A stretch of 16,278 bases of DNA. Origin: JBCBCP01 sp039178165. Lineage in GTDB: Bacteria; Pseudomonadota; Alphaproteobacteria; Rhodobacterales; Rhodobacteraceae. Location of the stretch: NCBI GenBank assembly GCA_039178165.1, contig JBCDFL010000066.1:1-16278 (forward strand). Reading direction: 5' to 3'. This document shows, one piece after another, positions 8,016 to 14,551 of the stretch. The notes under the pieces are model-generated. The model saw only the letters and a program-made list of their open reading frames with translations. It did not search any database and had not been told where the DNA came from. The position numbers were made by a program, and so were the translations under genes. How positions within the stretch are numbered: position 1 is the first letter of the stretch; the number at the start of each line of letters is the position of its first letter.

Positions 8016-8681
8016 ATGATCAGATTTGCTTTCACCTTTATCGCCGCCTGTCTACTTGCCGGCGCCGCGGCGGCGCAGGACCGGCCGCGCCTTCTGGCCA
8101 TGGGGGATTCGATCATGGCCTGGAACAGCTTTTCCGGGCGGTCCATCGGGCACGCGGCGGCCCGCGCTTTGGATGCGGACCTGACCCGCGTGGCCCGCGC
8201 TGGCGCCCAGTTCACCAATGACAGCGGTCTTGGCCGCGCTGCCGGCTTCGACATCCGCGCGCAATATCCAGGCGGTCGGTTCGACGTCATCCTGATCAAC
8301 GGCGGCGCCAACGACATGGGCACCGATTGCGATTGCCGGTCCTGCACGCCCGTCCTCGACGCGCTGATCGCGCCCCATCCGACCGGTGAGGTGCCGGCCT
8401 TGCTAAGCCAATTGACGGCGACCGGGGCGGAGGTGATCTGGGTCGGCTATTACAAGACGGCGTTCAGCCGGGCCTTCTTGGGCTGCACGCCCTTTTTCGA
8501 CGAGATGGAAGCCCGGCTGGCCCGTCTGGCCGGCCGCACGGACGGCCTCACGTTCCTGGACAGTGAGGTGGCGATCGACCCCCGCCAGCGCGCAAATTTC
8601 GCCGCCGACGCGCTGCATCCCTCGCCCAGGGGCAGCGCACGGATCGCGGCGCTTGTTGCGCAGCGGATCGGCGGGCTATGA
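8016..8681 (+). CDS. Secreted SGNH/GDSL-family hydrolase
   Basis: A 221-residue protein of the SGNH hydrolase superfamily (esterases, lipases, acyl- or acetyl-removing enzymes), exported by a signal peptide (residues 1 to about 20, ending AAAA before QDRP). Block I is GDSIM with nucleophile Ser32. Block III is GGAND with Asn99. Block V is DALHP with Asp198 and His201, the D-x-x-H pair. The GDS motif and the final D-x-x-H are intact, so it should be active. Six further cysteines occur, including a cluster DCDCRSC at about 104-110, unusual next to block III and perhaps disulfide-bonded. The substrate cannot be deduced. No good ribosome site precedes the ATG. It follows the gltB terminator and is only 7 bases upstream of mtgA, suggesting co-transcription and possibly an envelope substrate. 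Confidence 0.87.
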   Translation: MIRFAFTFIAACLLAGAAAAQDRPRLLAMGDSIMAWNSFSGRSIGHAAARALDADLTRVARAGAQFTNDSGLGRAAGFDIRAQYPGGRFDVILINGGANDMGTDCDCRSCTPVLDALIAPHPTGEVPALLSQLTATGAEVIWVGYYKTAFSRAFLGCTPFFDEMEARLARLAGRTDGLTFLDSEVAIDPRQRANFAADALHPSPRGSARIAALVAQRIGGL

Positions 8682-8688
8682 CGCGGGC

Positions 8689-9384
8689 ATGGCCCGGAAA
8701 AAAGCCAAGACCAAACGATCCTTTACCCCGCTGCGCTGGCTGCGGCGCTGGGTGTTTCGCGCCGTTATCGCCGTCGCTGTCCTTGCACTGCTTTTGATCG
8801 CGGCGGGCGCCGTTCTGAACCCGCCCACGACCCCCTACATGTTCAGCGAAAGCCGCCGCTTGGGCGGCGTGTCGCAGGATTGGACCCGGATGGAGGATAT
8901 CGCCCCCGTCATGGCCCGGGCGGCCGTCGCGGCGGAGGATGCGAATTTCTGTCTGCATTGGGGCTTCGACGTCGCCCAGATCCGCGCGGCGATCGAAGAG
9001 GGCGCTGGGCGCGGCGCCTCTACCATCAGCCAGCAAGTGGTCAAGAATGTCTACCTCTGGCACGGGCGGTCCTGGCTGCGCAAAGGGCTGGAGGCCGGTT
9101 TAACCCCGCTGATGGAGGCGATTTGGACCAAACGGCGGATCGTAGAGGTCTACCTGAACGTCGCGGAGTTCGGGGAAGGCGTGTTCGGTGTCGGCGCGGC
9201 GAGTGAGGCGTTCTTCGGCAAGGCGCCCGCCGACCTCACGGCGTCCGAAGCGGCGCGGCTTGCTGCGGTGTTGCCGAACCCGAAAGGGCGGTCGGCCACC
9301 AGCGGCTCCGCCCGCGCGCGGTCCATTGCCGACGGCGCCGCGACGATTGACGCGGACGGGCGGGCGGCCTGTTTCCAGGATTGA
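8689..9384 (+). CDS. mtgA: Monofunctional peptidoglycan glycosyltransferase MtgA
   Basis: A GT51 enzyme that polymerises lipid II into glycan strands at the outer face of the inner membrane. There is a basic N-terminus (about 1-20), a single membrane anchor (about 22-43), then the catalytic domain. Motifs in order are AEDANFCLHWG (about 82-92, catalytic Glu83), GASTISQQ (109-116), RKGLEA (131-136) and KRRIVEVYLNVAEFG (148-162). There is no transpeptidase domain, and 231 residues fits MtgA rather than a bifunctional penicillin-binding protein. The ATG at 8689 gives a natural anchor N-terminus. The frame is open upstream to 8563, but that part lies inside the SGNH hydrolase gene. No clear ribosome site is visible; coupling to the gene 7 bases upstream is likely. 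Confidence 0.95.
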   Translation: MARKKAKTKRSFTPLRWLRRWVFRAVIAVAVLALLLIAAGAVLNPPTTPYMFSESRRLGGVSQDWTRMEDIAPVMARAAVAAEDANFCLHWGFDVAQIRAAIEEGAGRGASTISQQVVKNVYLWHGRSWLRKGLEAGLTPLMEAIWTKRRIVEVYLNVAEFGEGVFGVGAASEAFFGKAPADLTASEAARLAAVLPNPKGRSATSGSARARSIADGAATIDADGRAACFQD

Positions 9385-9436
9385 GGCGACAGCCGCTTTG
9401 GTGCATGACGGGACGATATCCCGCACGATTGGTCCC

Positions 9437-10102
9437 ATGGCGCGCCTATACCACGTTCCCCTATCCCCCTTTTGTCGCAAGGTCCGTCTAAGCCTTGCCG
9501 AGAAGAAGGTCGAGGTCGAACTGGTCGAGGAGCGGTATTGGGAGCAGCAGCCGGACTTCATGCGCCGCAATCCGGCGGGCAAGGTGCCCGTTCTGCGCAT
9601 CGACGATCTGACACTAACGGAAAGCGCGGCGATCTGCGAATACCTCGAAGAAACGCGGCCCGAGCCCGCCTTGCTGCCCCAAGGCGCCGCGGCCCGGCAG
9701 GAGGTTCGGCGCCTCGTCAGCTGGTTCGACGACAAGTTCCACAACGAGGTGACGTCGAAGCTGCTTTACGAGCGGGTGAACCGCAAGCTGACCGGTCAGG
9801 GCTATCCCGATTCCGGCAACGTGAAGGCCGGTGCGAAAGCGATCAAATATCACCTCGACTATATGACATGGCTACTGGATCACCGCCGCTGGCTGGCCGG
9901 GGACGGTATGACGCTTGCCGATTTCGCGGCGGCTGCACATCTGAGCGCGCTGGACTATATCTCGGACGTGGACTGGAACCGCAGTGAGGTGGTCAAGGAT
10001 TGGTACGCCAAGATCAAAAGCCGCCCGGCCTTTCGCGGGATCCTCGCCGATGTGGTGCCCGGGTTCCGCCCGCCGCGGCATTACAACGACCTGGATTTCT
10101 GA
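9437..10102 (+). CDS. Glutathione S-transferase-fold protein, possible FtsZ-binding FzlA
   Basis: A 221-residue protein with an N-terminal thioredoxin-like domain and a C-terminal helical domain of the GST superfamily. The start LYHVPLSPFCRKVRL has Ser10 and Cys13 in the active-site region. The cis-proline KVPVL (49-53) and the glutathione-contact TESAAICEYL (61-70) are present. The protein ends in RHYNDLDF, an unusual acidic/aromatic tail. Alphaproteobacterial FzlA, a GST-fold protein that binds FtsZ filaments and is needed for constriction, is of similar size and depends on its C-terminal tail. That assignment is inference from architecture and from the mtgA neighbour. A detoxifying GST is the alternative. 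The ATG at 9437 aligns with the family start; the ribosome site is weak. Confidence 0.88.
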   Translation: MARLYHVPLSPFCRKVRLSLAEKKVEVELVEERYWEQQPDFMRRNPAGKVPVLRIDDLTLTESAAICEYLEETRPEPALLPQGAAARQEVRRLVSWFDDKFHNEVTSKLLYERVNRKLTGQGYPDSGNVKAGAKAIKYHLDYMTWLLDHRRWLAGDGMTLADFAAAAHLSALDYISDVDWNRSEVVKDWYAKIKSRPAFRGILADVVPGFRPPRHYNDLDF

Positions 10103-10110
10103 TGGATGAG

Positions 10111-10154
10111 CCGGGACCGAGGGGCCAGCCCCTCGGGCTCCCCGGAGTTGTTTT
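10111..10154 (+). terminator. Probable hairpin terminator between the GST-fold gene and queG
   Basis: The core stem is CCGAGGGG (10117-10124) pairing with CCCCTCGG (10129-10136) across a CCAG loop. It can extend outward, with a small bulge, by pairing CCGGGA at 10111-10116 with TCCCCGG at 10140-10146. TTGTTTT follows at 10148-10154. The geometry fits rho-independent termination, but the T stretch is short and interrupted. With queG starting only 16 bases further on, it could instead be an attenuating or read-through site. Confidence 0.5.
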
Positions 10155-10169
10155 CGCCAAGTGAAAGGG

Positions 10170-11207
10170 ATGCAAGCGCTCAAGGATCAGTTGGTTGCGC
10201 GGGCCCTGGATGAGGGCTTTGTCGCCGCGCGCGTGTGCCGCCCCGATGCAGTGCCGCAGGTGGCGGAACGCCTTGCGGCCTTTGTTGCGGCGGGGCGGCA
10301 CGGGCAGATGGGCTGGATGGCCGAGCGTATGGCGTGGCGCGGTGATCCGAGCGCTTTGTGGCCCGCGGCGCGCTCGGTCGTGATGCTGGCCGAAAGCTAC
10401 GCGCCGGAGCAGGACCCGCTGGCCGTGCTGGAGCGGCCGGAGCTCGCCGCTGTCAGCGTCTACGCGCAGGGGCGCGATTACCACGATATCGTCAAGAAGC
10501 GGCTGAAGCGTCTGGGGCGCTGGTGGCTCGATCAGGCGGGGGGCGAGATCAAGGTCTTCGTCGACACCGCCCCAGTGCCGGAAAAGGCGTTAGGGGAGGC
10601 CGCAGGTCTTGGCTGGCAGGGCAAACACACCAACCTTGTGAGCCGGGAGTGGGGCAATTGGGCGTTTCTAGGAGCGCTGTTCACCACGGTTGAGTTGGAC
10701 CCGGATCCGCAGGAGGTCGACCATTGCGGGTCGTGCCGGGCCTGTCTGGACGTCTGCCCCACGGATGCGTTTCCCGCGCCTTACCAACTCGATGCCCGGC
10801 GGTGCATTTCCTACCTCACGATCGAGCATAAGGGCCCGGTGGACGACGCGCTGCGTCCGGCTTTGGGCAACCGGATCTATGGCTGCGACGACTGCCTGGC
10901 GGTGTGCCCCTGGAACAAGTTCGCGCAGACGGCGAGCGATCTGCGGTATCTGGGCAAGGTCGGTGCGCCGCCGCTGGAGGAGTTGGCCGCGCTGGACGAT
11001 ACTGCATTCCGCGCGCGGTTTTCAGGCTCTCCGATCAAGCGGATCGGGCGAGATCGGTTCGTGCGGAATGTCCTGTATGCAATTGGGAACTCTGGTTTGC
11101 CCCACCTTCGGGAGGCCGCTCAGGCGCGGGCCGAAGACGCCGATCCGTCGGTCGCTGACGCTGCGCGCTGGGCGGTGACGCGATTGGACAAGACCCGCGG
11201 CGCCTAG
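10170..11207 (+). CDS. queG: Epoxyqueuosine reductase QueG
   Basis: A cobalamin-dependent iron-sulfur enzyme that reduces epoxyqueuosine to queuosine at the wobble base of certain tRNAs, the last step of queuosine synthesis. Numbered from GTG at 10161, the conserved VDTAPVPEKALG segment (134-145) carries the probable proton-donor Asp135. Two 4Fe-4S sets are present: CGSCRACLDVCP (189-200) and CDDCLAVCP (242-250), plus C215. The C-terminus has the HEAT-like helical region that helps hold the tRNA. I list ATG at 10170 (345 residues) because the product then starts like family members. GTG at 10161 and TTG at 10191 (AAGGA 4 bases upstream) are in frame, and none has an ideal ribosome site. hyuA-type gene follows after 34 bases. 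Confidence 0.95.
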   Translation: MQALKDQLVARALDEGFVAARVCRPDAVPQVAERLAAFVAAGRHGQMGWMAERMAWRGDPSALWPAARSVVMLAESYAPEQDPLAVLERPELAAVSVYAQGRDYHDIVKKRLKRLGRWWLDQAGGEIKVFVDTAPVPEKALGEAAGLGWQGKHTNLVSREWGNWAFLGALFTTVELDPDPQEVDHCGSCRACLDVCPTDAFPAPYQLDARRCISYLTIEHKGPVDDALRPALGNRIYGCDDCLAVCPWNKFAQTASDLRYLGKVGAPPLEELAALDDTAFRARFSGSPIKRIGRDRFVRNVLYAIGNSGLPHLREAAQARAEDADPSVADAARWAVTRLDKTRGA

Positions 11208-11241
11208 ACCGGCATCAGGGCGCAGGACGAAGGAGGCGCAG

Positions 11242-13242
11242 ATGCTGCTGGGTGTGGATACGGGCGGGACCTATACCGACGCCGTGCTGATTGCAGAAGA
11301 CCGGGTCGTCGCCTCGGCCAAGGCCCTCACCACGCGGCACGATCTGGCTATTGGAGTTGGCGAAGCGGTGCGGGCTGTTCTGCGTGACGCCGACGTGCCG
11401 GCGGCTGCGGTGCAGATGGCTTCGCTGTCGACGACGCTCGCCACCAATGCGCTGGTGGAGGGGCAGGGCGGGCGCGTGGGTCTGATCCTGATCGGAATGG
11501 CGGGTGCGGATCTGGACCGGCACGGCCTGACAGAGGCGCTGCGCGGTGATCCGGTGCTGCATGTGGCGGGCGGCCACCTGCACAGCGGGGATGAGGCCGC
11601 ACCGCTGGACGAGGCAGCCCTGCGCGCCTTCCTGGCGGAGACGGGCGCGGGTGTCGGCGCCTTTGCGGTCGCTGCGCAATTCGCAGTCCGCAACCCGGCG
11701 CACGAGCAGCGCGCGGCGGCACTGGTGGCGGAGGTGACGGGCCGCCCCGTCAGCGCCTCGCACCAATTGTCAGCCAAGCTCGGCGGGCCGAAGCGCGCGC
11801 TTACCGCGCTGCTGAACGCGCGTCTGGTGGCGATGATCGCGCGGCTGATCGGCCGGGCCGAAGATGTGCTGCGCGACATTGGCGTCACCGCACCGATGAT
11901 GGTCGTACGGGGAGATGGCGCGCTGATGTCGTCGGCCCAGGCCACCGCCCGGCCGATCGAAACGATCCTGAGCGGCCCGGCGGCGTCATTGGTCGGGGCG
12001 CGTTGGCTGACGGGGGTCACCGATGGCCTGGTCAGCGACATCGGCGGAACAACCACCGATGTGGCGATGCTGCGCGCCGGGCGGCCGGCCATCGATCCGG
12101 CGGGGGCACGGGTGGGCGCGTTTCGCACGATGGTGGAGGCTGTCGCCATGCGTACCACCGGCCTGGGCGGCGATAGTGAGGTACACCGCGCCGATGGGCT
12201 CGCGGGCGGCGTGACCTTGGGTCCGCGCCGGGTTCTGCCGATCTCACTGATCGCAGCGGAGGCGCCAGAGGTCGTTGTTCCAGTGCTTGAGGCTCAGATG
12301 CGCACTGCGGTTCCGACGGATCAGGATGGCCGTTTCGTACGTGCGGTGCAGGGGCAGACGGCGGAAGGTCTGGCCCCGCGGGAGGCCGCGCTACTGGACA
12401 GGATCGGCCATGCGGTGCACCCGCTGGGGGACATTTTGCGCAGCCGCATGGATCACGCCGCGCTGAAGCGGTTGATCGAACGGGGGCTGGTTCAGGTTGC
12501 CGGAGCGACGCCTTCGGATGCGGCCCACGTGCTGAGTATGCTGGATGTCTGGGACCGGCATGCCGCTGCCCTCGCGCTCGGGCTGATGGCGCGGCGCCGG
12601 ACTGGCGCGGGCTTGCCGCTGGCTGACGGGCCGGAAGCGCTGGCGCGCATGATCGTCGATCAACTGACTCACCAGACCGGTCTTGCCCTGCTGGAGGCCG
12701 CATTTGCCGAAGAAGGGGATTGGGCCGCGCCGTCCGAAGATTTGGCGCGTCATGCGCTGATGCAAGCCGGCTTGCGGCAGCATCGGAACGTGCTGCGCCT
12801 GGATACGGGGCTGGCGGTGCCTGTGGTGGGTCTGGGCGCGTCGGCGCCGACCTATTATCCGGCGGTTGGTGACCTGGTGGGCTGCGAAATGGTGCTGCCA
12901 TCCCATGCGGGCGTCGCCAATGCGGTGGGCGCCGTGGTGGGCCAGATCGCCGTGCGCCGGCAGGGTACCGTATCCGCGCGAGGGGCAGGGAAAGTGCGCG
13001 CCCATTTGCCAAGCGGCCCGCAGGATTTTGCGACCCGGGCCGACGGCTTACACGCCCTGGAAGAGGCGTTGACCCAAGACGCAAAAAAAGCCGCGACCCA
13101 GGCGGGTGCGGCGGATGTGAGCATCCATGTCGCCCGCGACGTGCGCGAAGCAGAGGTCGAGGGCAACACGGTCTTTGTCGAAGCGGTCGTGACAGTTGAG
13201 GCGTCGGGGCGTCCCGCCCTCGCTCAATCCGAACCCGCGTAG
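11242..13242 (+). CDS. Hydantoinase/oxoprolinase A-type protein, lone subunit
   Basis: A 666-residue member of the HyuA/5-oxoprolinase N-terminal family, which uses ATP to activate and open cyclic amides or act in acetone carboxylase-type enzymes. The actin-like phosphate-binding motif GVDTGGTYTDAVL is at residues 4-16. A second one, SDIGGTTTDVAM, is near 264-275, marking the N-terminal and main hydantoinase A domains. LSGPAASLVGA near 249 is also typical. The ATG at 11242 has AGGAGG about 6 bases upstream, the best ribosome site in the window. No hyuB partner is present on either side. The substrate is therefore open: 5-oxoproline, a hydantoin, or another ring amide. It is 34 bases after queG and probably shares its transcript. 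Its stop is one base from the stop of the convergent small gene. Confidence 0.88.
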   Translation: MLLGVDTGGTYTDAVLIAEDRVVASAKALTTRHDLAIGVGEAVRAVLRDADVPAAAVQMASLSTTLATNALVEGQGGRVGLILIGMAGADLDRHGLTEALRGDPVLHVAGGHLHSGDEAAPLDEAALRAFLAETGAGVGAFAVAAQFAVRNPAHEQRAAALVAEVTGRPVSASHQLSAKLGGPKRALTALLNARLVAMIARLIGRAEDVLRDIGVTAPMMVVRGDGALMSSAQATARPIETILSGPAASLVGARWLTGVTDGLVSDIGGTTTDVAMLRAGRPAIDPAGARVGAFRTMVEAVAMRTTGLGGDSEVHRADGLAGGVTLGPRRVLPISLIAAEAPEVVVPVLEAQMRTAVPTDQDGRFVRAVQGQTAEGLAPREAALLDRIGHAVHPLGDILRSRMDHAALKRLIERGLVQVAGATPSDAAHVLSMLDVWDRHAAALALGLMARRRTGAGLPLADGPEALARMIVDQLTHQTGLALLEAAFAEEGDWAAPSEDLARHALMQAGLRQHRNVLRLDTGLAVPVVGLGASAPTYYPAVGDLVGCEMVLPSHAGVANAVGAVVGQIAVRRQGTVSARGAGKVRAHLPSGPQDFATRADGLHALEEALTQDAKKAATQAGAADVSIHVARDVREAEVEGNTVFVEAVVTVEASGRPALAQSEPA

Positions 13243-13243
13243 G

Positions 13244-13417
13244 TCAGAGCGGGCTGCGGCCACGCACCGCGCGGGCGATCATTGCGACGACGAAGAGGAC
13301 CAGCGCGATCACAAAGATGGTTTGCGCAATGCCGGCCGACGCGGACGCGATGCCGCCAAAGCCGAGAAGTGCGGCGATCAGCGCCACGATAAGGAACGTA
13401 AGGGCCCAACCAAACAT
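13244..13417 (-). CDS. Small two-helix membrane protein, DUF1328/YtjA type
   Basis: A 57-residue protein starting MFGWALTFLIVALIAALLGF, then a GGIASASAGIAQTIF linker into a second hydrophobic helix, ending IARAVRGRSPL. The two membrane segments (about 3-20 and 30-48) with a small-residue turn and a positive C-terminus match DUF1328 proteins (E. coli YtjA), whose function is unknown and which are often found among stress-induced genes. The ATG at 13417 has AAAGGAG about 7 bases upstream, a strong site. The SD overlaps one arm of an 11-bp inverted repeat, and an EcfG-like promoter match lies just upstream. It converges on the hydantoinase-type gene with a single base between stops, so no terminator fits between them. 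Confidence 0.88.
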   Translation of the reverse strand: MFGWALTFLIVALIAALLGFGGIASASAGIAQTIFVIALVLFVVAMIARAVRGRSPL

Positions 13418-13426
13418 GATAAATCT

Positions 13427-13471
13427 CCTTTGTTTGGCTCAGGTGTCTGTGTAGCCTTAACCAAACAAAGG
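13427..13471 (-). promoter_or_regulatory. Inverted repeat overlapping the ribosome site of the DUF1328 gene
   Basis: Perfect 11-bp arms CCTTTGTTTGG (13427-13437) and CCAAACAAAGG (13461-13471) are separated by 23 bases. The arm nearer the gene contains the AAAGG of its Shine-Dalgarno. If the leader RNA includes both arms, the hairpin would hide the ribosome site. If transcription starts inside the loop, the repeat can act only on DNA, for example as an operator. No T run follows it in the minus direction, so a terminator is unlikely. The repeat is read directly; its role is inferred. Confidence 0.65.
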
Positions 13472-13484
13472 GGCGCTTGGTTCC
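13459..13484 (-). promoter_or_regulatory. Candidate EcfG-type general stress promoter for the DUF1328 gene
   Basis: On the minus strand GGAAC (13484-13480) is followed after 17 bases by GGTT (13462-13459). This resembles the alphaproteobacterial EcfG consensus GGAAC-N16/17-CGTT, with one mismatch. Transcription would then begin near 13450-13453 and give a leader of about 35 bases. It starts 7 bases after the msrA stop. Whether this organism has EcfG cannot be seen here. Confidence 0.4.
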
Positions 13485-13490
13485 GCAGTG

Positions 13491-13994
13491 CTACTCCGCC
13501 GCGCGTTTCGGAAGGACCCAGCCAGGCCTTGGGAAGTGACAGGTATAGCCGTTCGGGAACCGCTCCAGGTAGTCCTGATGCTCAGGCTCCGCTTGCCAGA
13601 AATCGCCCACGGGCTCGACCTCCGTCACGACCTTGCCGGGCCAGATGCCGGAGGCTTCCACATCGGCGATCGTATCGTGGGCCACCTGTTTCTGCGCGTC
13701 ATCGACATAGTAGATGGCGGAGCGGTAGCTGAGACCGACATCGTTGCCCTGGCGGTTCAGCGTCGTGGGATCGTGGATTTGAAAGAAGAATTCCAGCAGC
13801 TGGCGGAAGGTGATGCGCGCGGGGTCGAACAGGATCTCGATCCCCTCGGCGTGGGTACCATGGTTGCGATAGGTCGCGTTGGGCACGTCGCCGCCGGTGT
13901 AGCCGACGCGCGTCGCTTCCACCCCCGGCAGTTTCCGGATTAGGTCCTGCATTCCCCAGAAGCAGCCCCCGGCGAGAACGGCGCGTACGGTCAT
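13491..13994 (-). CDS. msrA: Peptide methionine (S)-S-oxide reductase MsrA
   Basis: Repairs the S form of methionine sulfoxide in proteins and free methionine, using thioredoxin as reductant. It is 167 residues with the hallmark GGCFWG at 9-14, Cys11 being the catalytic cysteine. Supporting family segments are GYTGG (31-35), YRNHGTHAE (42-50) and the C-terminal ERFPNGYTC, where Cys152 is the likely resolving cysteine. There is no signal peptide, so it acts in the cytoplasm. Its ATG at 13994 overlaps the TGA of msrB in an ATGA arrangement, indicating translational coupling and one transcript. Length and motifs are normal. Confidence 0.97.
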   Translation of the reverse strand: MTVRAVLAGGCFWGMQDLIRKLPGVEATRVGYTGGDVPNATYRNHGTHAEGIEILFDPARITFRQLLEFFFQIHDPTTLNRQGNDVGLSYRSAIYYVDDAQKQVAHDTIADVEASGIWPGKVVTEVEPVGDFWQAEPEHQDYLERFPNGYTCHFPRPGWVLPKRAAE

Positions 13995-14434
13995 GCCACA
14001 TCCTCCACTTGGTCAAGGTATATGCCATAGCCCTCGGCCTCCATCTCGTCCCGGTGCACGAAGCGCAGGCTGGCCGAATTGATGCAGTACCGCAGCCCGC
14101 CGCGGTCGCGCGGACCGTCCGGGAAGACGTGGCCCAAATGGCTGTCGCCGTGTTTGGAGCGGACTTCGGTGCGGATCATCCCGTGCGACGTGTCGTGATG
14201 CTCGGTGACGTTGTCGATGGGCTTGGTGAAACTGGGCCAGCCGCAGCCGGATTCGTATTTATCGGACGACGCGAACAGCGGCTCACCCGAGACGATGTCG
14301 ACGTAAATGCCCGGCTCTTTGTTGTGTAGCAGTGCGCCGGTGCCGGGGCGTTCGGTGCCCGATTCCTGGGTGACATAGAATTCTTCGGCGGTTAGACGCG
14401 CCAGCGCGTCCGGGTCTTTGGTGTAGGTCGTCAT
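13991..14434 (-). CDS. msrB: Peptide methionine (R)-S-oxide reductase MsrB, zinc-free type
   Basis: Repairs the R form of methionine sulfoxide, complementing MsrA encoded immediately downstream. The 147 residues include SGCGWPSF (62-69), DSHLGHVFPDG (97-107) and GLRYCINSASL (113-123). Cys117 is the catalytic residue and Cys64 the likely resolving one. The two CxxC pairs that bind zinc in many MsrB proteins are absent: the sites read YVDIVSGEPLF and VRSKHGDSHLGH. The start is ATG at 14434, with AAGGGGAG about 7 bases upstream. The frame is open further to 14500, but that part overlaps the promoter and is not family-like. The protein is cytoplasmic. Confidence 0.96.
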   Translation of the reverse strand: MTTYTKDPDALARLTAEEFYVTQESGTERPGTGALLHNKEPGIYVDIVSGEPLFASSDKYESGCGWPSFTKPIDNVTEHHDTSHGMIRTEVRSKHGDSHLGHVFPDGPRDRGGLRYCINSASLRFVHRDEMEAEGYGIYLDQVEDVA

Positions 14435-14458
14435 ATCGGCTCCCCTTCTTGCTTGTCC

Positions 14459-14487
14459 CTTATGTGGGCCGCTTGCGCCGAAATCAA
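14459..14487 (-). promoter_or_regulatory. Candidate housekeeping promoter for msrB-msrA
   Basis: On the minus strand TTGATT (14487-14482) and CATAAG (14464-14459) are separated by exactly 17 bases, a fair match to the sigma-70 hexamers. The site lies 25-53 bases upstream of the msrB start and downstream of the terminator of the preceding gene, where a promoter is needed. Confidence 0.45.
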
Positions 14488-14498
14488 AGGGGCAACGC

Positions 14499-14528
14499 AA
14501 AAGGCCGGGCGCCTTGCGGGCCCGGCCT
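14499..14528 (-). terminator. Rho-independent terminator after the YjbE-like gene
   Basis: Read on the minus strand, AGGCCGGGC (14528-14520) pairs with GCCCGGCCT (14510-14502) across a 9-base loop, and is followed directly by a short T run (14502-14499). It starts 23 bases past the stop of the 84-residue gene and separates that unit from msrB. This is the cleanest terminator in the window. Confidence 0.8.
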
Positions 14529-14551
14529 CTCGGAATTGATATCAGCTGATT

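Noticed and set aside
9405..9422. Short inverted repeat CGGGA-CGATA-TCCCG between mtgA and the GST-fold gene
   Set aside because: Only 5-bp arms, no T run and no obvious position relative to a promoter; likely chance at this GC content.
12032..13084. A 350-codon minus-strand frame inside the hydantoinase-type gene
   Set aside because: Pro/Arg/Ala-rich translation with no motif; the plus-strand gene has both ATPase motifs and a strong ribosome site.
11242..13242. A glutathione/5-oxoproline/glutamate pathway linking the hydantoinase-type gene, the GST-fold gene and glutamate synthase
   Set aside because: It is attractive because 5-oxoprolinase makes glutamate, but the substrate of the A-type protein is unknown, the B part is missing, and the GST-fold protein may be FzlA. 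Proximity alone does not support it.
13196..13732. A 178-codon plus-strand frame crossing the DUF1328 and msrA genes
   Set aside because: It is antisense to two recognised minus-strand genes and gives a basic, motif-free product.
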